From contig CM060464.1 in NCBI GenBank assembly GCA_030544235.1, positions 24,171,152-24,235,151 on the forward strand: a stretch of 64,000 nt of DNA, given 5' to 3'. The notes below the pieces were generated by a model, which saw only the letters and a list, made by a program, of their open reading frames with translations, was not told the origin of the DNA and did not search any database. Shown in pieces: positions 39,796-50,096 of this stretch. Source of the stretch: Lepturacanthus savala. Its lineage: Eukaryota; Chordata; Actinopteri; Scombriformes; Trichiuridae. Every line of letters starts with the position of its first letter. Position 1 is the first letter of the stretch. A program made the translations under genes and the position numbers.

Positions 39796-40383
39796 TGCTC
39801 CTTTGTTGAGGAAATATTGTGTTTTATCTTTGTGTATGGGTGTGATTGAGAGTAATACACATTATTGCAGCTGTGTTTCATTGTGTTTTGTCTTTGATGG
39901 TTACGCTAGCCATCTCCTTAGCTGGAGACCTAATATCCGCATGGCGTTTCACACCCAGTATTTGTTGTGGTGGACGCTAGTATTTTTGGTTCAGGGTAGC
40001 AGCAGAAAGGCGAGGCACACAGGTGTGCACATCTTCAACTCAAGCCTTTTAGATAAAAGTCATTCCACAGGCTGTTATAGTCAAAAGAGAAAGTTGGCAA
40101 GGTCTAATTTTGTAATGGCAAATAGCCCTTTTAAACTCCAACAAAGTAATAATAATAATAAAAAAATGGATACAAAGAATGCTTGCACACCACTTATTGT
40201 TCACTTACTGTGCAGTTGTTACATATATTTGCTTACATAGGTAATTGCAGTACTTAGTCTATTTGATATTCTAGTGTTATACCGTTATTGTGTTGGGTGG
40301 AAGATGTGAGCTCTAATGAGACCACAAACATTCTTGCTGCACGATCTAATCTGTAGCGTTTCATTAACTCACTGTCATACAGC
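39796..40383. other. Unannotated DNA
   Basis: No gene recognised. A small AAT run is at about 40148-40160. Confidence 0.4.
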
Positions 40384-40773
40384 CTGCCTCGGGAGCTGCT
40401 GAATCAGTTCTACACTGCAATAATCCAGTCTGTCCTCTGCACTTTCATCACTGTCTTCTTCTGTTCAGCCACCGATCAGGACAGGAAGAGTCTGCAGAGA
40501 ACAGTCTGGATTTTAGACAAAATCATTAATAACAACATGCCCTCTATCCAGGACTTATACATGGCCAGAGTCAGGAAACACTGTAGATCCATTACACCCT
40601 GGACAAACTGTTCAAACTCCTCCCCTCCTGTTAGTGCTACAGAGCACTGTACTGCCAAAACAACCAGACACAAAAAACTGTTTCTTTCTGCAGACCACTG
40701 CTATGGTGAACACTTGAACCAATCGCACAACGATTGCATTACTCACCTTTGGCCTGATGGACAGAGGGACTAA
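40384..40773 (+). mobile_element. Rex1/CR1-like LINE RT C-terminal fragment
   Basis: One continuous frame of 129 codons ends in TAA at 40771-40773. It contains LPRELLNQFYTAIIQSVLC, then FCSATDQDRKSLQRTVW, IINNNMPSIQDLYMARVRKH, and a TTRHKKLF segment. These are the blocks and order of the C-terminal end of CR1-group LINEs common in teleosts (Rex1 or close kin). The frame lacks the RT active site, which lies upstream in the full element, so this is a 5'-truncated copy. The coding frame is unusually intact for a fossil, perhaps because it is young. The clade is a best guess. Confidence 0.75.
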
Positions 40774-42008
40774 GGAAACATGTGTACTTGGTATATAGGT
40801 CTGACTTAGCATGTGATGGGAAATATATCCAACAAGGGGCACACTTTGGACTTAATTATCTCCAAGGGTGTGCTCTGTGTACAGTATATCATTAGCATAT
40901 ATATCTGCAACAACTATGTTAGCTAAATTATGTGGACGAGTGTTCAAAAAATGAAGATACAAGGAAGGATGAATGTTACACTTGATGCCAGTGCTTTATG
41001 AAGACCCAGGAGACAGGGGCTTCTTATGAAAGGTACAAGATACAAACAGATAAATAAATAAACTATGGCCATACTAAATATATTTAGGATTTTCCTTGTA
41101 GTAACCTGTTCATCCAAAGCCTTTATTTCAATGTCGAACAGCTATATTAGGGATATCCAAGAATAGTACCCTCATCATTTAATTCAAAAAATTGGAGTCA
41201 AAGCCAGTGAGTGAAAACCAGTTGAGTATCAATAAATGTTATTTCTCTTAGCACTATGAGCCAAGTGACCATTTTATTAAAAGCCAAAACAAGCCACAAT
41301 AAAACATTGAAATCAGTAAGAAGGAAATACCTCTTCATACCACTGTCCGGCTCATTTCCCAGTACAACAGAACAGTCAGGATTGTCCATAAATCATTTGA
41401 GGGTGAAGTCAAAGTCAAGTGTGCAATTATGAGAGTGAATTGGGGCCGAGAATTTTTGCTGGAGTTTGGTCCTACTGCCCTAGTAGGGCAATAATGATTT
41501 CTGCTGGGTTGGGTTTGGTTGTGGTCCCTGATAGGCCCCTGGCATTAGTTAATTTACTTACAATCAAGAAAAAAATGTACCTTTTCCAAAGGTATGGTTT
41601 TAATCAGGGGCCAGGAGCATTGCCATTATTAGTAACAAAGAAAGAATGATTAAAATGCAGCACTAACATTTGCTCAGTAATATTAAAACCACAAAAACCA
41701 AGACTCAGACCTGAATGTCAACAGTCACATTAAAACAGATAAAGAGACCAACAAAGTCTACCTACTATCACATGAAGTACATATCAAGAAAATAACTTAT
41801 TTCCAGGGTTGGGAGATAGCCAGCTTGAAAGCCAATGGGGACTGACTACAAAAGTTTGACAACCTTTGGTTTGATTGAACAACAGTGTGACCCAATGGAA
41901 ATTTCTCCTGATGAGACCATCTAAATCATATAGCCAATAGCCAGAACTCTCGAAGGACAAATTGGGCATACCATTTTCACAAATAAGACATGAATCTTAA
42001 GAGGTTAA
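40774..42008. other. Unannotated DNA
   Basis: No exon or element recognised; the start may include the LINE 3' UTR. Confidence 0.4.
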
Positions 42009-42142
42009 GTCAATCAGACTGCAGCTGCTCAAGTCCTCACTAAGACCAAGAAAGTGAATTACATCACTTGTAAGGTCTTTACACTGCCTTCCAGTTTGTT
42101 AAAGAATTGTTTTAAAATACTGCTGTTGATTATTAAAATAAG
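42009..42142 (+). mobile_element. L2 LINE RT C-terminal fragment (second L2 copy)
   Basis: The frame reads NQTAAAQVLTKTKKVNYIT, then shifts frame and continues VRSLHCLPVC before a stop. The intact part of the L2 at 1010-4231 has AAARVLTRTKKVDHIT followed by RSLHWLPVCQRI, so the two are homologous. This copy is short, frameshifted and old. Confidence 0.8.
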
Positions 42143-43792
42143 TAATGACTTTTTTTTTCTGATTTTCTGATGTTACTTTATATGGCCACTTTTCTGTATG
42201 CTGTTGCCTTTTTCTAAATATCTGTGGCACTTCCTATGTCCTGTGTAATCAAGCCACTAGTACATCTGTTCTGTGCCAGAACATCTGTGCCATTAGAATC
42301 CATCTACTTGGCCAATTTTCATGCAACTTGTGGGAAGGTCTTATATTGGCCAAGGACGAATCTGCACAATTTTAGGAAGATTTGCATGTTAGATGGAAGA
42401 CTGAACATTGACCTTGGCAAAGGTAATGATCCACTTCCCTGCCTTGTCTGCTGGGCATCAGTTGAGAAGGCGCTGGTCCATTGTGGCCCGGGGCTTATTG
42501 TGTACACACTCCTGTAAGAACGGGGCCAAAAGTGGCCCAGACCACCACCAACTATGGTTTGAGTAATTGGATCTCAATGCCTCCTCAATGTGTCTTGGGT
42601 GTCTTAGTGTCAGTCCATAGTCACAGCCCTGCTGTTATGGTGGTTAACAGTTCATCAGGTCTGAGTATCTAGAACAGTTGTCAGCTGGCCCAAGTGTTTA
42701 GTTTACTATGAGAAAGAGAAACTGATATATTTTCATGGTGAAGTTAGCTTTATTAGCTTCATGGTTCAGTTCTGGGACAACACAAGAGTGCAAAACGCAA
42801 CTCAAAACCAATAAATCAGATTAACCTGTTCAAAATTTGATCCCTCTCAGAGTGACCTTTGAAACTGAGAGCATGACCTAATTTTCAAAGTGATTGTCCA
42901 GAACTTCAGCACTCTGAATTGATCACAGGGATGTGTTGGGTCTACTCTGTGCTACTCTGAGAAGAGTATGTTCCCATTGCAGAGACTGAAATTGACTGTC
43001 TGAAGAAGCTCACAGGCCTCCTTTCCATTTGGAATACTTCAAAGGATGTTAGCACTTTGTGAAAAAATATGTGATTAAAAATAACCAAATTTACCATGTA
43101 CCAAGTATCCAATAGCAACAGGTTCTAACCACCTTCTGAGATGTTGGATGATACTATGATAGGCCTTTCTTTGCTCTGCTTTAAAAAGTGATACTCCATC
43201 AACATATACACATGGACAATAGCATGAAATGTAAACAAATTAATTGCATATACTGTACATATGAGATAAGAGTGCGCTTAAATATAAAAATATGTTAAAT
43301 AAATTTACAAAATATTATATAAATAGGTAAATATATCGAGGTAAATGTGTTACTTTCAAATCTATATCCAAACAACAATACAATTGTACTGGAAAATGTA
43401 TAGAACATGAACAAATACATTATTAGTAGATTATAGTCTAATATAATATAATACTATTTAAACTAACATAAATGCACAGTCGACCTACTGTTCATCAGTC
43501 CTCTGGTGCTGACCCTGCCTTCTTTACCTGATCTAGTGATTATTAACAGTCTTTACAAGCAGAAGAAACAAAGATTACATAAATAAACTAAACACTTAAT
43601 ATTGTCACTTTGGCCCGTTTTCTGAGCAATTCCTGCTTGTGAAAATCTTTAACTCAAGGGAACTCCTACAGTTAGTAACGTTATTCTGGAGTTATTTTCT
43701 CAATCTCTTCAACACTGTCCTCATTCAGACATAGTAATCAGAGAGTGGATGTTATCATCAGATCACCCATAAGTGGAATATCTTCTTCCACT
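42143..43792. other. Unannotated DNA
   Basis: No host exon recognised. The two overlapping frames at 42224-42672 contain no domain I recognise. Confidence 0.4.
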
Positions 43793-43829
43793 CTTTCTTC
43801 CATCTCACTTTCACTGAGATGGAAGAAAG
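43793..43829. repeat. Perfect hairpin, 15-bp stem, 7-base loop
   Basis: CTTTCTTCCATCTCA and TGAGATGGAAGAAAG flank the loop CTTTCAC exactly. Another of the short-loop palindromes in this window. Confidence 0.9.
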
Positions 43830-44844
43830 GACCTTTGTCAGCCTCCACTCTCGCCTCCCAGTACCCGTGAAATAAGCTAAAATCAACTTGGTCCAATTGT
43901 TGTTAGTTCTAGCACATCTAACTGGAATTTAGTAAAAAGTCAAAGTGATCTTTTACTTACATGAATCATTTTAGCAGTTGTTCCTCTGTTTATTCAGAAA
44001 ATCATAAAAAAAACAATTTTAAAAAACATTTTTTACAGAAACAGAGTTTTGTGACATCCGACTAAATTTGCTGTGATGATTGAAAAAAGAAAAAGCAGAT
44101 TTTAAAAGTGGAAGAGAACAAAATGAGGATGAAAACATTAGATGCCAGCAACAAGAGAAGTCTGTAACTGTGACACTGAGGAGCTTTTCAAATGTTCTCT
44201 GAACCTCAGACCTCTCCGCATGCTGCACACCGTGCTCCTGAGAAAGATAGGACTGGCCTTTTTTGATAAGGTAAAGTCAGCTGTGTACATCTGTGTGTGA
44301 GAGAACTCTTTGATGGTTCATCATGGCTGATGTGTGCAGTAACCCAGGTGATCCAGACAGGCTTAACTGGAAAAAAAGAAAGGCCAGCTCTGTCCTGAGT
44401 TGTGTTTCTGGAAGCCCGGGAGGTTGCAGCGGAAAGGAGGTTATGGACAATGCTGCACACAGCTTGAGCACCTCCCTTTAACCTCTGGCGTCAACTGACT
44501 TCACAATGTTCTGTATTATAAAAGCCCCAGGATGCTCTACACACTGACCTTTCGGTACATGAGAGGACCTAGTGTATGTCTATAGGTCCAAAAACTCAGA
44601 AAAAGAAATATCAACAAAATAATTGCACAGTGTCCAAACTGAGATCAATTGAGGCAATAAATAGTCACTAATTATCAGAATAATAAGGGAAAAACACATA
44701 TGACATGAAAAGAAGTGACCAGTTAAATATTAAAATCATTAAAAAACAAACAAACAAAAAAAAAAAGACAAACAATAAGAAGCCGTAATTCTGAAGAAGA
44801 TAACTGAACCAAGTCATACTGGACAACTATATATATATATTTAA
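43830..44844. other. Unannotated DNA ending at a TTAA target site
   Basis: No gene. The last four bases (44841-44844) are TTAA, directly next to the piggyBac terminus and preceded by a short TA run. Confidence 0.45.
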
Positions 44845-45329
44845 CCCTCATATTGTGTTAGGGTCAAAATTGACCCGTTTTCAAGTTTAGGTATAAAAAA
44901 TACCATTTGCTTTTTTGTACTGGGATGAGGCTTCATCTAATCCTCAGGCACAACTATTTTAACGCAACAAAATACATTTTCACCATTTTTGAAAATTCTA
45001 CACGTCTCAAAAAAAAGTGACATTTATGGTGTTACGGGTCAAATATGACCCGGCAATATATTAGGGGTCCAATCCAGCTGTGGGTTGCTCTGTGGATCAA
45101 AGATGGGACCATGTGCCCAAACACAAACACTTACAGATGCACACACACATACACACATACAAAGGCCCCTTTCATCCCCCCTCCCGACTTCTCCTAGAAT
45201 TTTGACACACATGTAGAGAAAGGCTTCTTCACCCCATGTGAACTCAAACTTTCTTGCAGCATACTGATACATTTTGAATAAAAAATAAAGAGGTATTATA
45301 TATGCAAATCTTTATTTTTTATTCAAAGG

Positions 45330-45587
45330 ATGGATCACATATTTCGTCACATCATTTCGTCTCCTGAAGACAAAGAGGTAAGCGAAGCCAAGGAGGATGT
45401 GTCTGAAGATGAGGTGCAGTATGACTCCGAAGAAGACCAGACATCTGATGAGGAGGACCCAGATGTCACAGATATTGAAAGAGAGGTCTACAATTCAAGA
45501 AAAGGTGAGATTGGTGACTACCCCGAACCCAAGCCCAAGCCTGGTGAGAGAGCTTCAGGCTACACCCACACCAGCATCCTGCAGTAG
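45330..45587 (+). pseudogene. piggyBac transposase N-terminal acidic region, truncated
   Basis: An 85-codon frame begins with MDHIFRHI and continues with strongly acidic stretches rich in Glu, Asp and Ser (residues about 12-50). It then reads DIEREVYNSRKGEI (about 47-60), the N-terminal pattern of piggyBac transposases. The full family protein is about 550-650 residues. This frame ends after a short proline-rich segment, and the DDE catalytic region is deleted. The Met is plausible as the native start because an AT-rich leader with TATA-like words precedes it inside the element. It could encode a small truncated protein, but I see no evidence of expression. Confidence 0.78.
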
Positions 45588-45589
45588 GA

Positions 45590-45747
45590 ACCCGGCAGTG
45601 GATTCCAGGGGGAGCAAGAGAAAGAGTCAGGGCCAGTGCTGCCCCTCCAACAAGGATAGGAAAATCAGCACCACCTGCCACACATGCAAGAAATGCATTT
45701 GCAAGGAGCACACTATAACAATCACATACTGTGATTCATGCATGTAA
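45590..45747 (+). pseudogene. piggyBac transposase C-terminal zinc-binding region
   Basis: In the frame shifted by one from the N-terminal remnant, the sequence reads GQCCPSNKDRK, TCHTCKKCICKEHT and ends CDSCM at 45745-45747 just before TAA. The Cys/His spacing is that of the RING/PHD-like C-terminal domain of PGBD transposases, which binds transposon ends. It lies directly after the deletion junction and is followed by a long CA repeat and AATAAA. The frame is also open over 45397-45589, but that upstream part is an out-of-frame reading of the acidic region and not protein-like. Confidence 0.75.
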
Positions 45748-45764
45748 ACAACAGAGATGCACAC

Positions 45765-45769
<5 letters not shown>

Positions 45770-45829
<60 letters not shown>
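45770..45829. repeat. (CA)n microsatellite inside the piggyBac element
   Basis: A CA dinucleotide run of about 60 bp in the transposase 3' UTR. Confidence 0.97.
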
Positions 45830-45830
<1 letters not shown>

Positions 45831-46293
45831 TGCTTAAATAAAGTTGCTTTTATGAAAAGGATTTGACTTTTTGTCTTTATCCTACCATAAATCTATACGG
45901 GTCAGTTTTGAGCTGTAACACCACAGATGTCACTATTGTTAATTATTTTAAATGAAATGACATTTTTTTGGGTAGGTGTATTATATTATTAGTTTATAGG
46001 ACATGGATAATATAATAACTCATTTTATCCCTAAAGGAAATTTAATTAGTGAATTTTAACACTTTTTGTAATTGAAAACGAGTGGTATATTGCAAGTTAA
46101 AAGGTCTGTAGAGATAAAAAATTTAAAAATAAACAGTGATTCCATGGATATGAATACATACTAAGTTAACTATGAGATGAAAAACAATACTGGATGATAG
46201 CGAGTGTTTTTAAGTATCTCCAGGCTGAGTTAAATCACGGGTCAAATTTGACCCACAAACACTAAAGATGTGGGTAGCTTTCTAACACAATAC

Positions 46294-46298
<5 letters not shown>

Positions 46299-46364
<66 letters not shown>
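46299..46364. repeat. (AT)n microsatellite, left part
   Basis: About 66 bp of AT repeat between the piggyBac right terminus and the hAT left terminus. The array resumes at 47391, so the hAT element sits inside it. Confidence 0.97.
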
Positions 46365-46367
<3 letters not shown>

Positions 46368-47387
46368 TGGCGATTTGTGATCTTTCAAACAGGGAAAGCT
46401 CATATTTGCCGTACATCATAAACGTGTTATTAACAGACATCCCAAGTTCCAAAAAGTCATTTCAGGGAGATGTTTGTCATTTATCGAGATGTTTACCAGA
46501 ACTTCTGGGAGACTTGGCCCAATGTTAGCATTGTTTGCCATCATGATGCTAGCTGGTCACTCGGATCTAGCCGAGTATGATTGCACTATGGAACGAAAGG
46601 TAATTAAAACTAGAACAACAACAATAACAATAAGAACAAGGAAACTTTAATATTTATAGAACAATGCAATACGTGAGTGTGATTTATTTACACTGTAAGA
46701 GTGAATTATTTCACTCTGGAAAGGCCAACAAATAGTCTCTGTTTGTCATTTGACTTCACATGGAAAATCCACGATGGGACTGAAATCATGCAGCTGAAGT
46801 GACGTCATGCAGACGTCCCAAGTCTCCCGGAAGTTCTTGAGAGTGGCTCCGTGATGCCCGTGAGTCGGGAAAATATCCCGGATTTTATACTATGCGAGTG
46901 TTTTTTTTAAATATGCAATGCGAGAGAGAGCGTGCAAGCAAAACAGTAACTCGTGCATTATATGTGGATCGCTTCGATTTGATTGGGGTGGTGTCTGCAT
47001 TATATAGTTTTGAAACCTGTCAGTCAAACTACATTCTGCTTTTCCTCCAATCACCATGCATCACCACTACATTCTGATTTTCATCCAATCACCATGCGGA
47101 CGCTCAGCGTCCAGGCCCCGCCCACACCCCATTTACTCTCAGAGACGCTCAGCGTCTATGAGGAAATGCATTGACCAGAGACCAGGAAGCGGTATGGGAA
47201 TGTACGGACATGTCATTTATTTATTTATGATAAGTAGCTGATTCTGAAAGAACTTGTCTTCAAGATGAACATGTGCTAACAGATTTATAGTCAATAAAAT
47301 GTTAATACAGCTGCACAAATTTGGCCATTTATTTTTTGACAGGGCTGGGGAAGTTCAGCTTCCCTTGTAGTCTTAAAGAAATCGCCA

Positions 47388-47390
<3 letters not shown>
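46365..47390. mobile_element. hAT-type non-autonomous element inserted in a TA array
   Basis: CAGTGGCGATTT at 46365 and AAATCGCCACTG ending at 47390 are perfect 12-bp inverted termini in the CAGTGGCG form used by fish hAT elements. AT repeat flanks both sides, so the 8-bp target duplication would be ATATATAT and is uninformative. The interior is non-coding but structured. A 37-38-bp tandem duplication (ACATTCTG-TTTT-C-TCCAATCACC units) lies at about 47028-47098. Two palindromes around GACGCTCAGCGTC are at about 47100 and 47142. No transposase frame is present. Confidence 0.85.

Positions 47391-47425
<35 letters not shown>
47391..47425. repeat. (AT)n microsatellite, right part
   Basis: Continuation of the array that starts at 46299, interrupted by the hAT insertion. 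Confidence 0.96.
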
Positions 47426-47431
<6 letters not shown>

Positions 47432-49744
47432 GTGATTGACTTCCAAAATAATTGAAAAAGAAATAAACTGATAAAAATGTCAATCCTGTGAGACACATAT
47501 ACATTGATTCTATCTAGACGTAACAGTTTATTAGATGAATGACATAAATGATCACTATCTTTATCTGTTCTATACATTTATAAATCTGTCACACAGCAGA
47601 ATATTGAGTTTTGCCTTCGGTATCAATCTATAACATTAAACTTTTTGACACATTGTCCAAAACTAAATTATAAAATACCTCATTTATCACTTTTGTCTTC
47701 CAAAATTATATAAAAAAGCCAAAAACAACAGCAATAACAACAGAAAAAATAGGCATAAAAACTGCTTGGTTAGTGTTGGTTTCCACCAACAGTTGTGGTT
47801 ACACACATAATGCAATCCAGGGTCTGTGTACACAGCCGTGTTCCACATGGGTGCACTAGTAAACAAGATTGCAGCCATGACAACTTTCCAGAGTTGTAAA
47901 ATCCAGTCTGTGAATATCACAAAATGTCATTGTGTTGTTATTATTATTATTATTATTATTGTTAAGTGTTATTATCCTTTGAGAAGTGGAATACAGTGAA
48001 GTAGAGAAGACGTTCTTTTTTTTTGCTATTCTAGCATGGAGGACTGAAATTGCTATAGTTCCTTACTTCGTGGCCTTGGCCTTCATGGAAAGATCATGAT
48101 TCAGGAGAAAATGATATGTGAATGAAAGTGATCATCGATCACTGTAAAGAGTGTAGTTATGGTTATATGATGAAGGCTTTAAGGATTTAAAATGTTAAAA
48201 CTTGAGGACAAATTGCTTCATGGTGCAAAGGGAATAATGTTTTTCATCAAGGAGAAGCTGGTTAACTTCAGAAAAGTAAAGTTTTTGCTTGATTTATGCT
48301 GCCTGCCTTATCTTTGCTTTTTTGATCTTATGGCAAAGAAGAAAAAAACAAAGTGATGCTCATGGAATATGAGCTGTAAAACACATTTACAGGTACACTT
48401 CACTCCCACACACACACAGTCAGATCATGTTGTTACAGCAGCAAATGCTGCAGACTGGGAATACATCCATCGCTGTTTGTGGCCAATAAACACAGCCTGC
48501 AAAAACACTCCAGTGGTCACATTTGCCTGAATAAAATGTCTCTATTAAAGTTTGAAGGGATGGTACTCCTACATGCTCAGCTGATAACCAGTGAGAGCTC
48601 TTGTTACATCTCATGGTAGATTAGTAAAGTTTTGCCTCAACAAGGCCCCAGAGTGCTATGACTGAGTGACTGGAATCCTAATAATCAGTTGCACTGACAT
48701 GTTAATAAAGATGTTTAAACCCTTCATTAAAAGGCTGGTTGTACCCCTTTGCTTGTATTGATAAAGTACCTTATTTGATATATATTTTGGAAATTAAAAA
48801 AATAATAATAAATAAATAAATAATTGGCTGTTGTATCACTGACAGGCAACTGCTAACACTATCAATTTAGTTAGAATTGAATAATTAATTAGTTGATCAA
48901 CAGAAAATGAATCAGCAATAATATTATAAATTGACAATATTATTGCTGACATATGATATGTGGTTGAAACATTAACTTTAACAACAAAAATGCATGCATT
49001 TGTATTATATACAGATAAGAAGAATAATAACAGAAACAAACCCTGAAAAAGTCCATTATTGTTTACTGAGCATTATATTTTAAAATAAAAGTCCAAAAAT
49101 AAATCCAAGGTCCATATTTGGTATTGTTGATTCTCACTATAGGAGGCTATATGTATATTCCCCAAAAAATAAGTCTTTTTCTTTCATAAATATTTGAAGC
49201 TTGCGATAAAAATGTACAAAACAGTGAAACTTATCTTGCCTGGTCAGTCTGGTTTAGTTTCTCTAAACCTCTGATCCTAGAATCAGAAATTTTAAACTGA
49301 ACAAAAATATGAAAGCGACACTATTGTTTTTTGCTTTCAATCTCCCTGAGTTGAAATAAAAGACCTAAGACCTCTTTTTTTTCTATCCACACAAAAAGGC
49401 TCACTTTCCTGAGATTGTGTTCACATTTCTTTTTTCCAAGATAATTACATCTTGCTGGTGAAGATGCTGCATGTGGACATCATGGGCTGGGATGGATTAT
49501 CTTGGCAAAGGACAAGAGCACAATTTCAAAGAAATAAGCCTTTTTGTATGCATAGAACAAGTTTTAGATTTTTTATATGAACTCGTAAAAAATGGGAACA
49601 AACACAACAAAAAAAAAGCATAGCATTAATAATTTTTGTTCTTGTATTTAGTTTTGTAAAGCTTAGTTCCTTAGTTGTTGTTTTTTGTTTTTTCAAAAAC
49701 TACACACTACATTATTACAGTCTCTGTGTATGTACATACCTTTC
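47426..49744. other. Unannotated AT-rich DNA
   Basis: A TTA microsatellite is at about 47938-47961. No gene recognised. Confidence 0.45.
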
Positions 49745-50000
49745 TTTGTCTTTGAGCGTGGTGGTATATCACCAGGCTGTGGGTGATATCCGATAGTATT
49801 CGCAAGCCGGAGCTCTCCCAGTCCCCAGATGTGCTGGGACTAACAGTGGGGGGGATATCCAGGGCTTGTGGGGAGGCAGCCAGCTCGCCGGCTGGGCAGC
49901 CGAGCTGCTGAGGGACTCTGGGGCCGAGGGGCCAAGCTCATGAAAGATGCATTAATGTAGCTTTCTCTCTCTCTCATTGGACTTGTAATATGGTTGCTGC
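49745..50000. other. GC-rich patch, possible conserved non-coding element
   Basis: A short GC-rich stretch (for example CAGCCAGCTCGCCGGCTGGG, GGGACTCTGGGGCCGAGGGG) ends in ATGCATTAATGTAGCTTTCT and a CT run. It stands out sharply from the AT-rich surroundings and has no coding frame. It could be a regulatory element or a retained repeat fragment. Confidence 0.35.
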
Positions 50001-50055
50001 TCCCTTAGGGTTTGGGTCTGTAATTTGACTCACATCCTTTCTTTTTCTGTGTATT

Positions 50056-50094
<39 letters not shown>
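50056..50094. repeat. (GT)n microsatellite
   Basis: GT dinucleotide run of about 39 bp. Confidence 0.97.

Positions 50095-50096
<2 letters not shown>

Larger units (their letters stand above)
44845..46298 (+). mobile_element. piggyBac element, internally deleted, non-autonomous
   Basis: Left terminus CCCTCATATTGTGTTAG (44845) matches the inverted right terminus CCCTTGTATTGTGTTAG (read from 46298 leftward) at 15 of 17 positions. TTAA stands at the left boundary, as in piggyBac target sites. At the right it is replaced by AT repeat DNA. Inside each end there is a second inverted pair (GTGACATTTATGGTGTTAC at 45017 against an inverted copy ending at 45933) and GGGTCA/TGACCC dyads at 44861, 45036 and 46239. 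The interior contains two joined remnants of the transposase gene (45330-45587 and about 45590-45747). A poly(A) signal AATAAA is at 45837. The whole catalytic core is absent, so it depends on transposase from elsewhere. Confidence 0.88.

Noticed and set aside
39225..39881. 218-codon minus-strand frame
   Set aside because: It is the antisense of the SINE and its flanks; the amino acid sequence has no domain.
45627..45824. Reverse-strand Cys/Val frame in the piggyBac element
   Set aside because: Translation of the CA repeat antisense to the real transposase remnant.
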